From JAAFIP01 sp043718065 (GTDB taxonomy: Bacteria; Pseudomonadota; Gammaproteobacteria; Burkholderiales; Burkholderiaceae_C): 24,348 nt of DNA. A program made the translations under genes and the position numbers. The stretch is from positions 1-24,348 of the forward strand of contig JAYSWJ010000203.1 in the NCBI GenBank assembly GCA_043718065.1. The letters run 5' to 3'. The notes under the pieces were generated by a model. That model was not told the DNA's origin. It searched no databases and worked only from the letters and a program-made list of their open reading frames with translations. Positions within the stretch are counted from its first letter, which is position 1, and the number at the start of each line of letters is the position of its first letter. Positions 14,761-21,733 of this stretch are shown here, piece after piece.

Positions 14761-16017
14761 ATGAAATTACCCTACGAACTTGAAGTGGGCTTGCGTTACA
14801 CCCGTGCCGGGCGTTCCAGCAGTCGCAACGGATTTATCAGCTTTATCTCGGGCGTGTCCATGCTGGGCATTGCGTTGGGTGTGGCCGCCCTCATCATTGT
14901 GCTGAGCGTGATGAACGGCTTTCAAAAAGAAGTGCGCGACCGCATGTTGAGCGTGGTGTCGCACATTGAGGTGTTTGCACCCGGAGGTGCAGCACTGCCC
15001 GATTTGGCCAAAACTCTGCGCGAAGTACGGGCCAACCCTGCGGTGATTGGTGCTGCACCTTTTGTAGCTGCCCAAGCACTATTGGCGAGAGGTGAAGACA
15101 TGAAGGGCGCTATCGTGCGGGGTATTGACCCGACACTAGAGCCGCAAGTTACCGAGCTGGGCCAAGCGTTGAAAGACGATGCTTTTAAACGTCTGGTGCC
15201 CGGCGAATTTGCCATTATTTTAGGTGCCGAGCTAGCGCGTAGCTTAGGTGTGCGGGTGGGCGACAAGGTCACGCTGATTGCCCCTAGCGGCCAAGTCACA
15301 CCTGCTGGCGTAGTGCCGCGCCTGAAACAATTTACGCTAGTGGGCACGTTTGATTCTGGCCATTTTGAATACGACTCGGCTCTGGCGCTGCTGCACATGG
15401 ACGATGCGGCCAAAGTGTTTCGGCTAGACGGCCCTACGGGTGTGCGGCTAAAGATTAAAGATTTGCAACAAGCCCGCGAAGTGGGCCAGCAGCTGACCAC
15501 TGAGCTATCGGACGGCCTGCTGGTGCGCGACTGGACCCGTCAAAACCGTACTTGGTTTGCCGCTGTGCAGCTAGAAAAACGCATGATGTTTATTATCTTG
15601 ACGCTGATTGTGGCGGTGGCCGCATTCAACCTGGTCAGCACGCTGGTAATGACCGTGCAAGACAAGCGCGCTGATATTGCCATCTTGCGCACGCTGGGGG
15701 CCAGCCCGCGCAACATCATGGGCATATTTGTGGTGCAGGGCGCGATGGTGGGGGTGATAGGCACCTTCATGGGCCTGGCATTAGGCCTGCTAGTGGCTTT
15801 TAACATTGACGTGATCGTGCCGTGGATAGAAAGCGTGCTGCGCACCAGCTTTTTGCCGCGCGATGTGTACCTGATCAGCCGCATGCCCAGCGAGCCGCAA
15901 AGCGCCGATATTTCGCCCATCATTATTTTGTCGCTGGTGCTGTCGTTTGTCGCCACGCTGTACCCCAGCTGGCGCGCCAGCCGAGTGAACCCTGCAGAGG
16001 CGCTGCGTTATGAGTGA
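14761..16017 (+). CDS. lolC: Lipoprotein-releasing ABC transporter, permease subunit LolC/E
   Basis: Inner-membrane subunit of the Lol system, which extracts lipoproteins from the inner membrane and passes them to LolA. It has 418 residues, the usual length. The topology is one N-terminal helix (about 24-50, ISGVSMLGIALGVAALIIVLS then MNGFQKE), a large periplasmic domain (about 55-265) and three C-terminal helices (about 270-400) of the MacB/FtsX type. The coupling segment has ILRTLGASPRNIMGIF, and the end is YPSWRASRVNPAEALRYE, both classic LolC/E signatures. Only one permease gene is present, so the complex may be a homodimer (LolF-like). lolD overlaps its stop by 8 nt. No Shine-Dalgarno precedes ATG 14761; CACAAT at 14737-14742 is a possible -10. 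Confidence 0.96.
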   Translation: MKLPYELEVGLRYTRAGRSSSRNGFISFISGVSMLGIALGVAALIIVLSVMNGFQKEVRDRMLSVVSHIEVFAPGGAALPDLAKTLREVRANPAVIGAAPFVAAQALLARGEDMKGAIVRGIDPTLEPQVTELGQALKDDAFKRLVPGEFAIILGAELARSLGVRVGDKVTLIAPSGQVTPAGVVPRLKQFTLVGTFDSGHFEYDSALALLHMDDAAKVFRLDGPTGVRLKIKDLQQAREVGQQLTTELSDGLLVRDWTRQNRTWFAAVQLEKRMMFIILTLIVAVAAFNLVSTLVMTVQDKRADIAILRTLGASPRNIMGIFVVQGAMVGVIGTFMGLALGLLVAFNIDVIVPWIESVLRTSFLPRDVYLISRMPSEPQSADISPIIILSLVLSFVATLYPSWRASRVNPAEALRYE

Positions 16018-16777
16018 CGAGATGAATAATTTTGACGGCAATGCGGCAACGCCTTCAAGCGAAGTAACCATGTCCAACGCCCATGTGGCAGACAGCTCAA
16101 AAACGCACGGCAAGGTCATCTTGCAGGCGCAAGGTTTAACCAAACGCTTTCACGACGGCACGCTAGATGTCACCGTGCTGCACGGCATCGACCTGCAAGT
16201 GCACGCAGGCGAAACAGTGGCCATCGTCGGTGCATCCGGCTCGGGCAAAAGCACGCTGCTGCATTTGCTGGGCGGCCTAGACGCGCCCACTGCGGGTAAT
16301 GTGCAACTGATGGGCAAAGAGATTACCGCCATGAGCGCAGCCGAGCAAGGTCGCTGGCGCAACCAGCACTTGGGTTTCGTCTACCAGTTTCACCATCTGC
16401 TGCCTGAGTTTACCGCGCTAGACAACGTGGCTATGCCATTGAAGATTCGGCGTTTAGCGCACGCAGAATATGCTCAAACAGCTAGCAGAATGCTAGCGTC
16501 AGTCGGTTTGGAGCACCGTCTGCACCACCGCCCCAGCGAGCTATCTGGCGGCGAACGCCAACGCGTAGCCATAGCCCGCGCCCTAGTCACCCGCCCCGCC
16601 TGCGTGCTGGCCGACGAGCCTACAGGCAACCTTGATCGCACGACTGCAGACGGCGTGTTCAAGCAAATGCTAGAACTGGCGCGCGACCACGGCACGGCGT
16701 TTGTGATGGTGACGCATGATGAGGATTTGGCGGGGCGCTGCGATCGGGTGCTGCGTTTGGTGAGTGGCAGGCTGTAG
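16010..16777 (+). CDS. lolD: Lipoprotein-releasing system ATP-binding protein LolD
   Basis: Cytoplasmic ATPase that powers the Lol transporter. ABC motifs in order are Walker A GASGSGKST, the Q-loop region YQFHHLLPEF, signature LSGGERQRVAIARAL, Walker B CVLADEPTGNLD and switch His VTHDEDL. It has 255 residues, about 20-30 more than usual: the family core begins at ILQAQGLTKRF, after a polar N-terminal extension rich in Asn, Ser and Asp. ATG 16010 overlaps the lolC stop (ATGAGTGA), favouring coupling. In-frame ATGs at 16022 and 16070 would shorten the extension and cannot be excluded. A hairpin lies 34 bases after the stop. Confidence 0.96.
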   Translation: MSDEMNNFDGNAATPSSEVTMSNAHVADSSKTHGKVILQAQGLTKRFHDGTLDVTVLHGIDLQVHAGETVAIVGASGSGKSTLLHLLGGLDAPTAGNVQLMGKEITAMSAAEQGRWRNQHLGFVYQFHHLLPEFTALDNVAMPLKIRRLAHAEYAQTASRMLASVGLEHRLHHRPSELSGGERQRVAIARALVTRPACVLADEPTGNLDRTTADGVFKQMLELARDHGTAFVMVTHDEDLAGRCDRVLRLVSGRL

Positions 16778-16810
16778 GTTTTGTAGTTTGCTGCCGTGTT
16801 TGAATACCGT

Positions 16811-16835
16811 TCGCTCCAAGTTGGTTGGCAAGCGA
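16811..16835. terminator. Stem-loop downstream of lolD
   Basis: TCGCTCCAA (16811-16819) pairs with TTGG-CA-AGCGA (16825-16835) across a GTTGG loop with a two-base bulge. It follows the lolD stop by 33 bases but has no T run. It could end or stabilise the lolCD message. Confidence 0.3.
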
Positions 16836-16998
16836 CGAACGAACGAGGGGTACGCTGCAAAAATTTCCACAAACACGCGCGAATTCATAGCGTAGTGAGC
16901 TAGCTTTTGCACCGCGCGCCTTGCTCCAATTTTTCATCCCACCTCTCATTCATCCGCCGCACAACGATTATTAAGTCGCTGTAAACTACATCACTACT
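16836..16998. other. Spacer upstream of the small secreted protein
   Basis: No gene seen. It contains one AAACACGCGCGAATT element at 16871-16885 (see 1793 and 18577) and an AT-rich stretch before ATG 16999. Promoter hexamers are not clear. Confidence 0.4.
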
Positions 16999-17469
16999 AT
17001 GAAGCATCCAGCGATCATTGCAGGCAAGTCAAATACCACCTCACTATTTGTTGGGTTTCTGGTTGGTGGCATAGCACTGATTTTTACCTTGCCTCATTCG
17101 CTTTACCCAGCTGTAAACACGCAAGAAATAAGCCCTCAACCTGGCCAACTAGAGGCCAGATACCGAGCTGAGGTAGCGAATATTATTGATGCCGCCGGTG
17201 CTTATGGCGGCGTAGAAAATTGCAGCTACTCCTTCAAGCTGTTTGCCTTGTCTTGTGGTATCAGCAGAACTGATTTGAAGGCAATTACGCCTGCAATGAC
17301 CAACCGTGGGTGGCTATTCTCACTCAAACAAGTGAACGAAGCATCACGCACAGGTGTACCGATAGGTCGAGGTTTATCTGAAGGTAAAGACTTTGCTAGA
17401 TTTGACTGCACGGAGGAAAAGCGAATTCTCGATTGCACTCTTCGATTAGCTTACAAGTTGAATTTTTAG
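16999..17469 (+). CDS. Hypothetical signal-anchored or secreted protein with four cysteines
   Basis: 156 residues of a family I do not recognise. One hydrophobic segment (about residues 15-35, SLFVGFLVGGIALIFTLPHS) is either an uncleaved anchor or a signal peptide, putting the rest in the periplasm. The exported part has two cysteine pairs, ENCSYSFKLFALSC (about 75-88) and FDCTEEKRILDC (about 137-148), likely disulfides. It ends with an aromatic LNF. Composition is more A/T-rich than lolCD upstream. No Shine-Dalgarno is clear. It stands alone, flanked by repeat-bearing spacers and a toxin-antitoxin pair, which suggests accessory DNA. The coding call rests on frame length, a sensible start and the signal-like N-terminus. 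Confidence 0.65.
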   Translation: MKHPAIIAGKSNTTSLFVGFLVGGIALIFTLPHSLYPAVNTQEISPQPGQLEARYRAEVANIIDAAGAYGGVENCSYSFKLFALSCGISRTDLKAITPAMTNRGWLFSLKQVNEASRTGVPIGRGLSEGKDFARFDCTEEKRILDCTLRLAYKLNF

Positions 17470-17711
17470 AAATCGCTGTTGTCAAATTTGAAACTTAGCT
17501 GTGCACGTTTGGTACGGTCGAGTGGGTGAAGGAATGGGAGCGTATCTCCGGAAAAGCGTAGCAAAGGCGCGGTCATAACCTACAGACCACTACTCACTGG
17601 AGCGCGTGTTTTGCGGAGCTTTTACGGGGATATGTCCCGTTCCTCGTCCAACTGCCCCACCACTACAAAAATCAAAGAAGAGATGTCTTCAGTCCCTTCA
17701 CAACGCGGCAA
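17470..17711. other. Spacer between the secreted protein and PIN toxin genes
   Basis: 242 bases with no convincing gene. It has a short inverted repeat ACGGG/CCCGT around GATATGT (about 17625-17642). Nothing else is recognised. Confidence 0.35.
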
Positions 17712-18131
17712 TCAAACCGAGCGACTGATCACCTCAATCACCTGCCGCCCGTTCTTGCGGTACACCACAAAATCGCTGTCTAGCGTCAGCACTGGACTTT
17801 GCGGGTAAATCTCAGCTAATCGTACCAAGCACGCATCGGCCAATGACATGGGCACATCGGTATAGCGTTGCACCATTTTCAGAATCGAACTATGGTGGTC
17901 GGCCAGCGCCATACCGATAGTTAAAAATCCTTCGCCCAGCATCTCAATCAACGCCGCGCGCGCACCCGGCACTGCGCGCGTGAGGTAAGTGGCCTCAGCC
18001 AAGACGGCTTCACAGGTGATCATGGGCGGCGCAATGTCTTGCAGTTGCTGCACGACCCACGTATGGTGGGTATCTGCACGGTTGAGCAGCGCTACCAATG
18101 GGCCAGTGTCTACGATGACGCGGCTCTTCAT
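17712..18131 (-). CDS. PIN-domain ribonuclease, VapC-like toxin
   Basis: 139-residue PIN domain, a Mg-dependent RNase fold used by VapC-type toxins. The acidic active-site residues are in the usual places: Asp8 in VIVDTGPL, Glu41 or Glu46 in CEAVLAEATYL, Asp99 in MSLADACLVRLAE and Asp118/Asp120 in TLDSDF. The frame starts at ATG 18131, which overlaps the TGA of the upstream RHH gene (ATGA), the arrangement expected of a toxin-antitoxin operon. The target RNA is unknown. No sign of inactivation was seen. Confidence 0.9.
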   Translation of the reverse strand: MKSRVIVDTGPLVALLNRADTHHTWVVQQLQDIAPPMITCEAVLAEATYLTRAVPGARAALIEMLGEGFLTIGMALADHHSSILKMVQRYTDVPMSLADACLVRLAEIYPQSPVLTLDSDFVVYRKNGRQVIEVISRSV

Positions 18132-18367
18132 TCGCCAAAGCCTTTGAGGTGTTTGACGTTAGTAGACAGATCAGCCGGGCCTTGCATCATGCCTATCCAG
18201 CGGCTGGCGCGGTCTGCGCACGAGGCGGTGGAGGGTTGCGCGTCGCTGTGCAAATAAGCCGCTAAAGCTGATCGAATAATCTCACTTTGGCTAGATGCGC
18301 TGGACTTAGCGCGTTGGGCTAAGTCATGGAATAACGGGTCGGGCAGTTTGATGGAAATAGCTTTCAT
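18128..18367 (-). CDS. Ribbon-helix-helix (CopG-type) antitoxin
   Basis: 79 residues. The N-terminal RHH DNA-binding domain (MKAISIKLPDPLFHDLAQRA, then SQSEIIRSALAAYL) should dimerise and repress its own promoter. The C-terminal part (about 45-79, ending LKGFGE) is likely the toxin-binding tail. I chose ATG 18367 over the upstream in-frame start at 18394: the domain begins there, and a good promoter sits just before it (TTTCCA, 17 bp, TACAAT, then six bases to ATG). Its stop overlaps the PIN toxin start by ATGA. Confidence 0.87.
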   Translation of the reverse strand: MKAISIKLPDPLFHDLAQRAKSSASSQSEIIRSALAAYLHSDAQPSTASCADRASRWIGMMQGPADLSTNVKHLKGFGE

Positions 18368-18373
18368 AGCGCC

Positions 18374-18402
18374 ATTGTAATACCAAGCTGGCAAATTGGA
18401 AA
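18374..18402 (-). promoter_or_regulatory. Toxin-antitoxin promoter; suggests a leaderless transcript
   Basis: On the minus strand, TTTCCA (-35, four of six) and TACAAT (-10) are 17 bp apart. The -10 ends 6 bases before ATG 18367, with no Shine-Dalgarno. Confidence 0.5.
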
Positions 18403-18672
18403 TACGAACATTCTGCAGCGTTAACTAGACAATGCGGCGAGCCAACGTGAGTCGAAATGCGCTAAATCCTAAGACAAGCTCGGGCTAATGCACGATGTGA
18501 GCCGTCATCACCAGTACTATTAATTTCATAGCTGATTGAGCAGGTTCTACGGCCTAGAACGGCTAAAACACTGCGAAAACATGCGTGAATTCGGGTGATT
18601 TTCGTGATGCAATATAAGAATCAACCGCGACTTCCGCCATCGCCGCAGCTCACGGTGCCAGATAGTTAATCT
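18403..18672. other. Gene-free spacer with repeats A and B
   Basis: About 270 bases between the toxin-antitoxin pair and the YHS gene with no gene. It contains repeat A copy 5 (18513-18570), an AAACATGCGTGAATT element (18577-18591) and repeat B copy 2 (18616-18676). These are the same three elements found in the 1673-2285 spacer, in a different order. Confidence 0.6.
18513..18570 (+). repeat. Dispersed repeat A, copy 5
   Basis: Bases 18514-18534 are identical to 13706-13726. ATTGAGCAGGTT follows, then a diverged tail with GGCTAAAACA. It is purely intergenic. Confidence 0.8.
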
Positions 18673-18676
18673 TCAA
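18616..18676 (+). repeat. Dispersed repeat B, copy 2 (overlaps the YHS gene stop)
   Basis: CATCGCCGCAGCTCAC at 18638-18653 is identical to 2155-2170, and the tail TTAATCTTCAA (18666-18676) matches CAATCTTCAA of copy 1 at the same spacing. The tail contains the TCA (18673-18675) that is the YHS gene's stop codon on the minus strand. Confidence 0.55.
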
Positions 18677-19278
18677 CCCTTAGCCTTCTTAGCCGCCACC
18701 AAATCTGCCAGCTCTTTGCCGCTTTTGTAATGCGGCACTTTAAACACTAGCCGCTTGGTGCGTTGGTAAAAGCTGTTGCTGCCCTTGATTTCTTCACTCC
18801 AATACTTGTCGGCCAAGACAAAGTTGGCTGCCGGGTCCAGCTCGAATGCGTCTTTGGAGCTTTGGCCGCCAAAGATGTACAGCTTGCCGTCGCGCATCGT
18901 CCACGTGTCAGCATCGCCGCCCCAGGGTATGCCGTACACAATGCCGTCAGCGCAGTAGCCGCCGTACTGCGGTAAGTATTTGGCAGGCTCTTTGTCGAAC
19001 AGGGCTTTGTGCTCGGCGCTCGCAAATCGGAAGGTCACGCCTTCGTAAAGGCTGGTGATTTGTGGGCTGCCTAAAGCGTGCTTATTTTGAGTGAAATAGG
19101 ACACCACATCATGCCCTTTGAGCATGACACCGCTTACATCGTCCACCACATGCGCGTTGACGGGTTTAAGCGCACCGCTGGGGTTTTGGGCGTTGATGGC
19201 GGCGCAGCCTAACAAGGTGGTTAGCGCGCCAACGGCTGCCAGGGCTGCCAAGCGGCGAAGAATGGTTTGTAGTGTCAT
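18673..19278 (-). CDS. YHS-domain lipoprotein
   Basis: About 201 residues. A lipoprotein signal with lipobox LLGC (Cys25) sends it to the periplasmic side of a membrane. The YHS domain (about 50-115) includes GVMLKGHDVVSYF, VTFRFASAEHKALFDKEPAKYLP and QYGGYCADG; YHS domains are thought to bind metals or sense redox state. The second half (TWTMRDGKLYIFGGQSSKDAF, ADKYWSE) fits the YHS-containing secreted proteins of proteobacteria. ATG 19278 overlaps the ATP-grasp stop (ATGA), so it is the last gene of that operon. An in-frame start at 19293 would lie inside the upstream gene. The stop codon lies in repeat B. Confidence 0.88.
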   Translation of the reverse strand: MTLQTILRRLAALAAVGALTTLLGCAAINAQNPSGALKPVNAHVVDDVSGVMLKGHDVVSYFTQNKHALGSPQITSLYEGVTFRFASAEHKALFDKEPAKYLPQYGGYCADGIVYGIPWGGDADTWTMRDGKLYIFGGQSSKDAFELDPAANFVLADKYWSEEIKGSNSFYQRTKRLVFKVPHYKSGKELADLVAAKKAKG

Positions 19279-20669
19279 GCCGAGAGTTTCCAAGAAGGCG
19301 AATTAGGTGCCAAGTTATTTGAGTAGTCGGCGTCACTAGAAGTTTCGTGGGCGCCCAGATGCAATGCTATGTCAGCATAGGGTAGAGGCCATTGTAGGAT
19401 GTCGCTGGCGGCTTCGCAGCGAGCGCGCAGGTCGGCAGCGTCCGCGCCGCCCATGTGCAAGATGCCGTAGCGGTAGCTGCCCAGCCATTTAAAGTCGCGT
19501 GCCAGCGAATGGCCTGATTTGGGGTATTGCAGCAGCAAATGGTCTGGAAACAGCGCGTACAGCGCGGCTAGCTGGGCGCTGCTAGGCATAGGCGGTATTT
19601 TTTGCGTCAGGTGCGCTGCGGTGTGGTCAAACACGCGGTACACGCTGCTAGTGGCCATGTGGGCCGTGGGCAAGGTGCGGGGCACAGCCCAAGGGTCTTG
19701 GCCATGGGCCATGGCCAGTGACATGGCATACAGGTCGATACCGTCTACGCGCTGGTACAGGTCAGCAAACTGCGATGCCATGCGCGGGTTAAATTCAATA
19801 ATAGTGAGCTTGTCAGTGGCAGCATCGTAGAAAAATTCCATATTGAACATGCCATGGGTAAAACCGATAGCGTTCAAAAATTTGGTGGCTACGTCAAGCG
19901 CCCGGGCTTGGACATCAGCGCCTAATTTGCTGGGGTAGTCAAAGCGCATAAAAGCTTGCGTGCCCGGGAACATAACGGCGTCCACCACACCCAGCGGTTT
20001 GATGCTGCCGTTGTGCACAACACCGTCTAGGCAGTATTGGGGGGCATGCACGGGGGCCTCTAGCACCATATTGTGCGATGTACCGGCTTGGGGCAGCAGC
20101 CGCTTGGCAACACTCTCAAAGGGCTCTACCAGCAATTTAATAATGAACAACTCATACGCACCAAATCGTGTGAACTGGTGCAGCTCTTCGCGTGAGCGAA
20201 CCAGTTTGGTCAGCACCGAGAAAGCGGCTTTGATGGGTTTGACGAAAGCTGGGAAGGCCAAGCCCTCTGGCGTTGGCTCGCCATAGGCGGCCGGCAAGCG
20301 CACAAAGCTAAGGTTGGCCTCGGGGCATACCTGCTGCAATACTTGGCGGGCGTACAGCTTATGCTGGCAGGCTACTACAGCTGCTGGCGGCGTACCGGGC
20401 CAGCCCATTTTTTCGGCCAGCAGGGCGGCAGTTAATGCGCCAAATTGTTCATGCTGCGATGCTACGGCCGTCCAGCCGCGCGCCTTGGCTTGCCGGGCCA
20501 GCTTGGCGACAAATCGGTCCATATCGAACAAAGCTAAGTTGAGGTTGCTGGGAAAAGCAAACAAGTCAAAACCACGACTGTCAAAACGTGCGGGTGTTGT
20601 TTGTGCCAAACGCTCGAACCCCTTGGCGTCCCAGTCGTAGTTGAAAAGTAAAAGAGTTTTGCCAGTCAT
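19275..20669 (-). CDS. ATP-grasp ligase-like protein
   Basis: About 464 residues. ATP-grasp enzymes join a carboxylate to an amine or thiol through an acyl-phosphate. The grasp core is seen in FPAFVKPIKAAFSVLTKLV (nucleotide-binding Lys), the central HGMFNMEFFYD and the metal/ATP motif IIEFNPRMASQFADLYQ. A pre-ATP-grasp N-terminal region (about 1-120) and a C-terminal region (about 330-464) of unknown role flank it. The substrate cannot be named. I chose ATG 20669 (MTGKTLLLFNYDW), which overlaps the oxidoreductase stop (ATGA); an earlier in-frame start lies within that gene. No membrane segment or signal is seen, so it is cytoplasmic. Confidence 0.82.
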   Translation of the reverse strand: MTGKTLLLFNYDWDAKGFERLAQTTPARFDSRGFDLFAFPSNLNLALFDMDRFVAKLARQAKARGWTAVASQHEQFGALTAALLAEKMGWPGTPPAAVVACQHKLYARQVLQQVCPEANLSFVRLPAAYGEPTPEGLAFPAFVKPIKAAFSVLTKLVRSREELHQFTRFGAYELFIIKLLVEPFESVAKRLLPQAGTSHNMVLEAPVHAPQYCLDGVVHNGSIKPLGVVDAVMFPGTQAFMRFDYPSKLGADVQARALDVATKFLNAIGFTHGMFNMEFFYDAATDKLTIIEFNPRMASQFADLYQRVDGIDLYAMSLAMAHGQDPWAVPRTLPTAHMATSSVYRVFDHTAAHLTQKIPPMPSSAQLAALYALFPDHLLLQYPKSGHSLARDFKWLGSYRYGILHMGGADAADLRARCEAASDILQWPLPYADIALHLGAHETSSDADYSNNLAPNSPSWKLSA

Positions 20670-21733
20670 GTGGTGTATTGTCGTATCCAGCGCTGGTTTA
20701 TTACATCGTACAAACGCCATGCTAAACCGCCCGAAAAATGTAGTGCGCCCCATGACGCTATAGCCTTACGCGGGCCGCAGCTGATTAGATTCAAATTGTT
20801 GGCCGCAGGTACGGATAATTTGGCGGGTTTGTCGTCCAGCACAGCCCGCATATTGGCATTGAAAGCAATGCCCGCCTCAAAGCTGCAAGCAACCGTGTCT
20901 GCAAAAACGTTGGGATGTGATGTGGACTGGTGACAGGGATTTAGTCGCAGATGGCCGTCAGAGCCCAATTGCAAACCGCTGCCCGCCAAGTAAGCCGGCG
21001 CATGCCCATCAATAGCCACTATGGGTATGTTGCACAACAAACTTGCACCTGAGCTTAGCTTCAGACAGTTTTTTTCGATGGCGCTGCAGCTGTCTTGCAG
21101 CACGGTGATGTTGCGCGCCTTCAATGCGGCCATCACACGGCGTTGCAAGCCTAAGGGATGCTCAGCGACAGGCGCAGCGGGTCCCGCAATCAAAGTCACC
21201 CGGCAGGTAGGCAAACGGTGCTGCAGTGCCATGGCCAGCTCAACCCCTTGCACCCCAGCACCTATCACGCTGATGTGCAGCGCTTTTTGTGCGGCATGGG
21301 CCAGTACTTGGGGCCACAGCTTGGCAAACTGCTCAGGCGGCTGGGTAAACATGGCGTGCTGTTTAGCGCCGGGCACGTGCACGTCAATAGCCTCTCGGTC
21401 TATTACAGGGCGTGCGTCTAGGCTAAGCACATCGTAGTGCACACTGTGACCATCAGCCAACTTAACATGGCGTGTTGCGGTGTCGATACCTGTGCAGTGG
21501 GCGCGGACTATTTTGATAGAGCTGCCATGGATCAGACCATGCAACGACGCAGTGCATTGCGCGGGGCCGTACTGGCCAGCCACCATGCCGCTCAGCAACG
21601 CACTGTGCACTGCTTGGTCCAAGGGCGTGACCAAGATCACATCTGTGTCAGCCCGGGGCGCGGCTTTGAATGCCGCAATCACTTGCAGGTGGGTAGGGCT
21701 GGCACCTACTAAAACTAATTTTTTGATAGTCAA
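20666..21733 (-). CDS. FAD/NAD(P)-dependent oxidoreductase (NDH-2/SelD-associated type)
   Basis: About 355 residues of the pyridine nucleotide-disulfide oxidoreductase superfamily. It resembles the group found fused or adjacent to selenophosphate synthase and type II NADH dehydrogenase-like proteins. The N-terminal FAD loop LVLVGASPTHLQVIAAF is a variant of the usual GGGHAHV form. SALLSGMVAGQYGPAQC matches the family's MVAGxY segment. A second dinucleotide loop, ISVIGAGVQGVELAMAL, is intact. The FAD-contact region near the end (HPNVFADTVAC) has Ala in place of the common Gly-Asp. No selenophosphate synthase part is present. The start is probably TTG 21733, overlapping the DUF3047 stop (TTGA). 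The substrate is unknown. Confidence 0.82.
   Translation of the reverse strand: MTIKKLVLVGASPTHLQVIAAFKAAPRADTDVILVTPLDQAVHSALLSGMVAGQYGPAQCTASLHGLIHGSSIKIVRAHCTGIDTATRHVKLADGHSVHYDVLSLDARPVIDREAIDVHVPGAKQHAMFTQPPEQFAKLWPQVLAHAAQKALHISVIGAGVQGVELAMALQHRLPTCRVTLIAGPAAPVAEHPLGLQRRVMAALKARNITVLQDSCSAIEKNCLKLSSGASLLCNIPIVAIDGHAPAYLAGSGLQLGSDGHLRLNPCHQSTSHPNVFADTVACSFEAGIAFNANMRAVLDDKPAKLSVPAANNLNLISCGPRKAIASWGALHFSGGLAWRLYDVINQRWIRQYTT

Noticed and set aside
1738..17552. Shared 11-mer GTATCTCCGGA in the spacers near 1738 and 17542
   Set aside because: Too short and partly palindromic, with no similarity in the flanks; could be chance.
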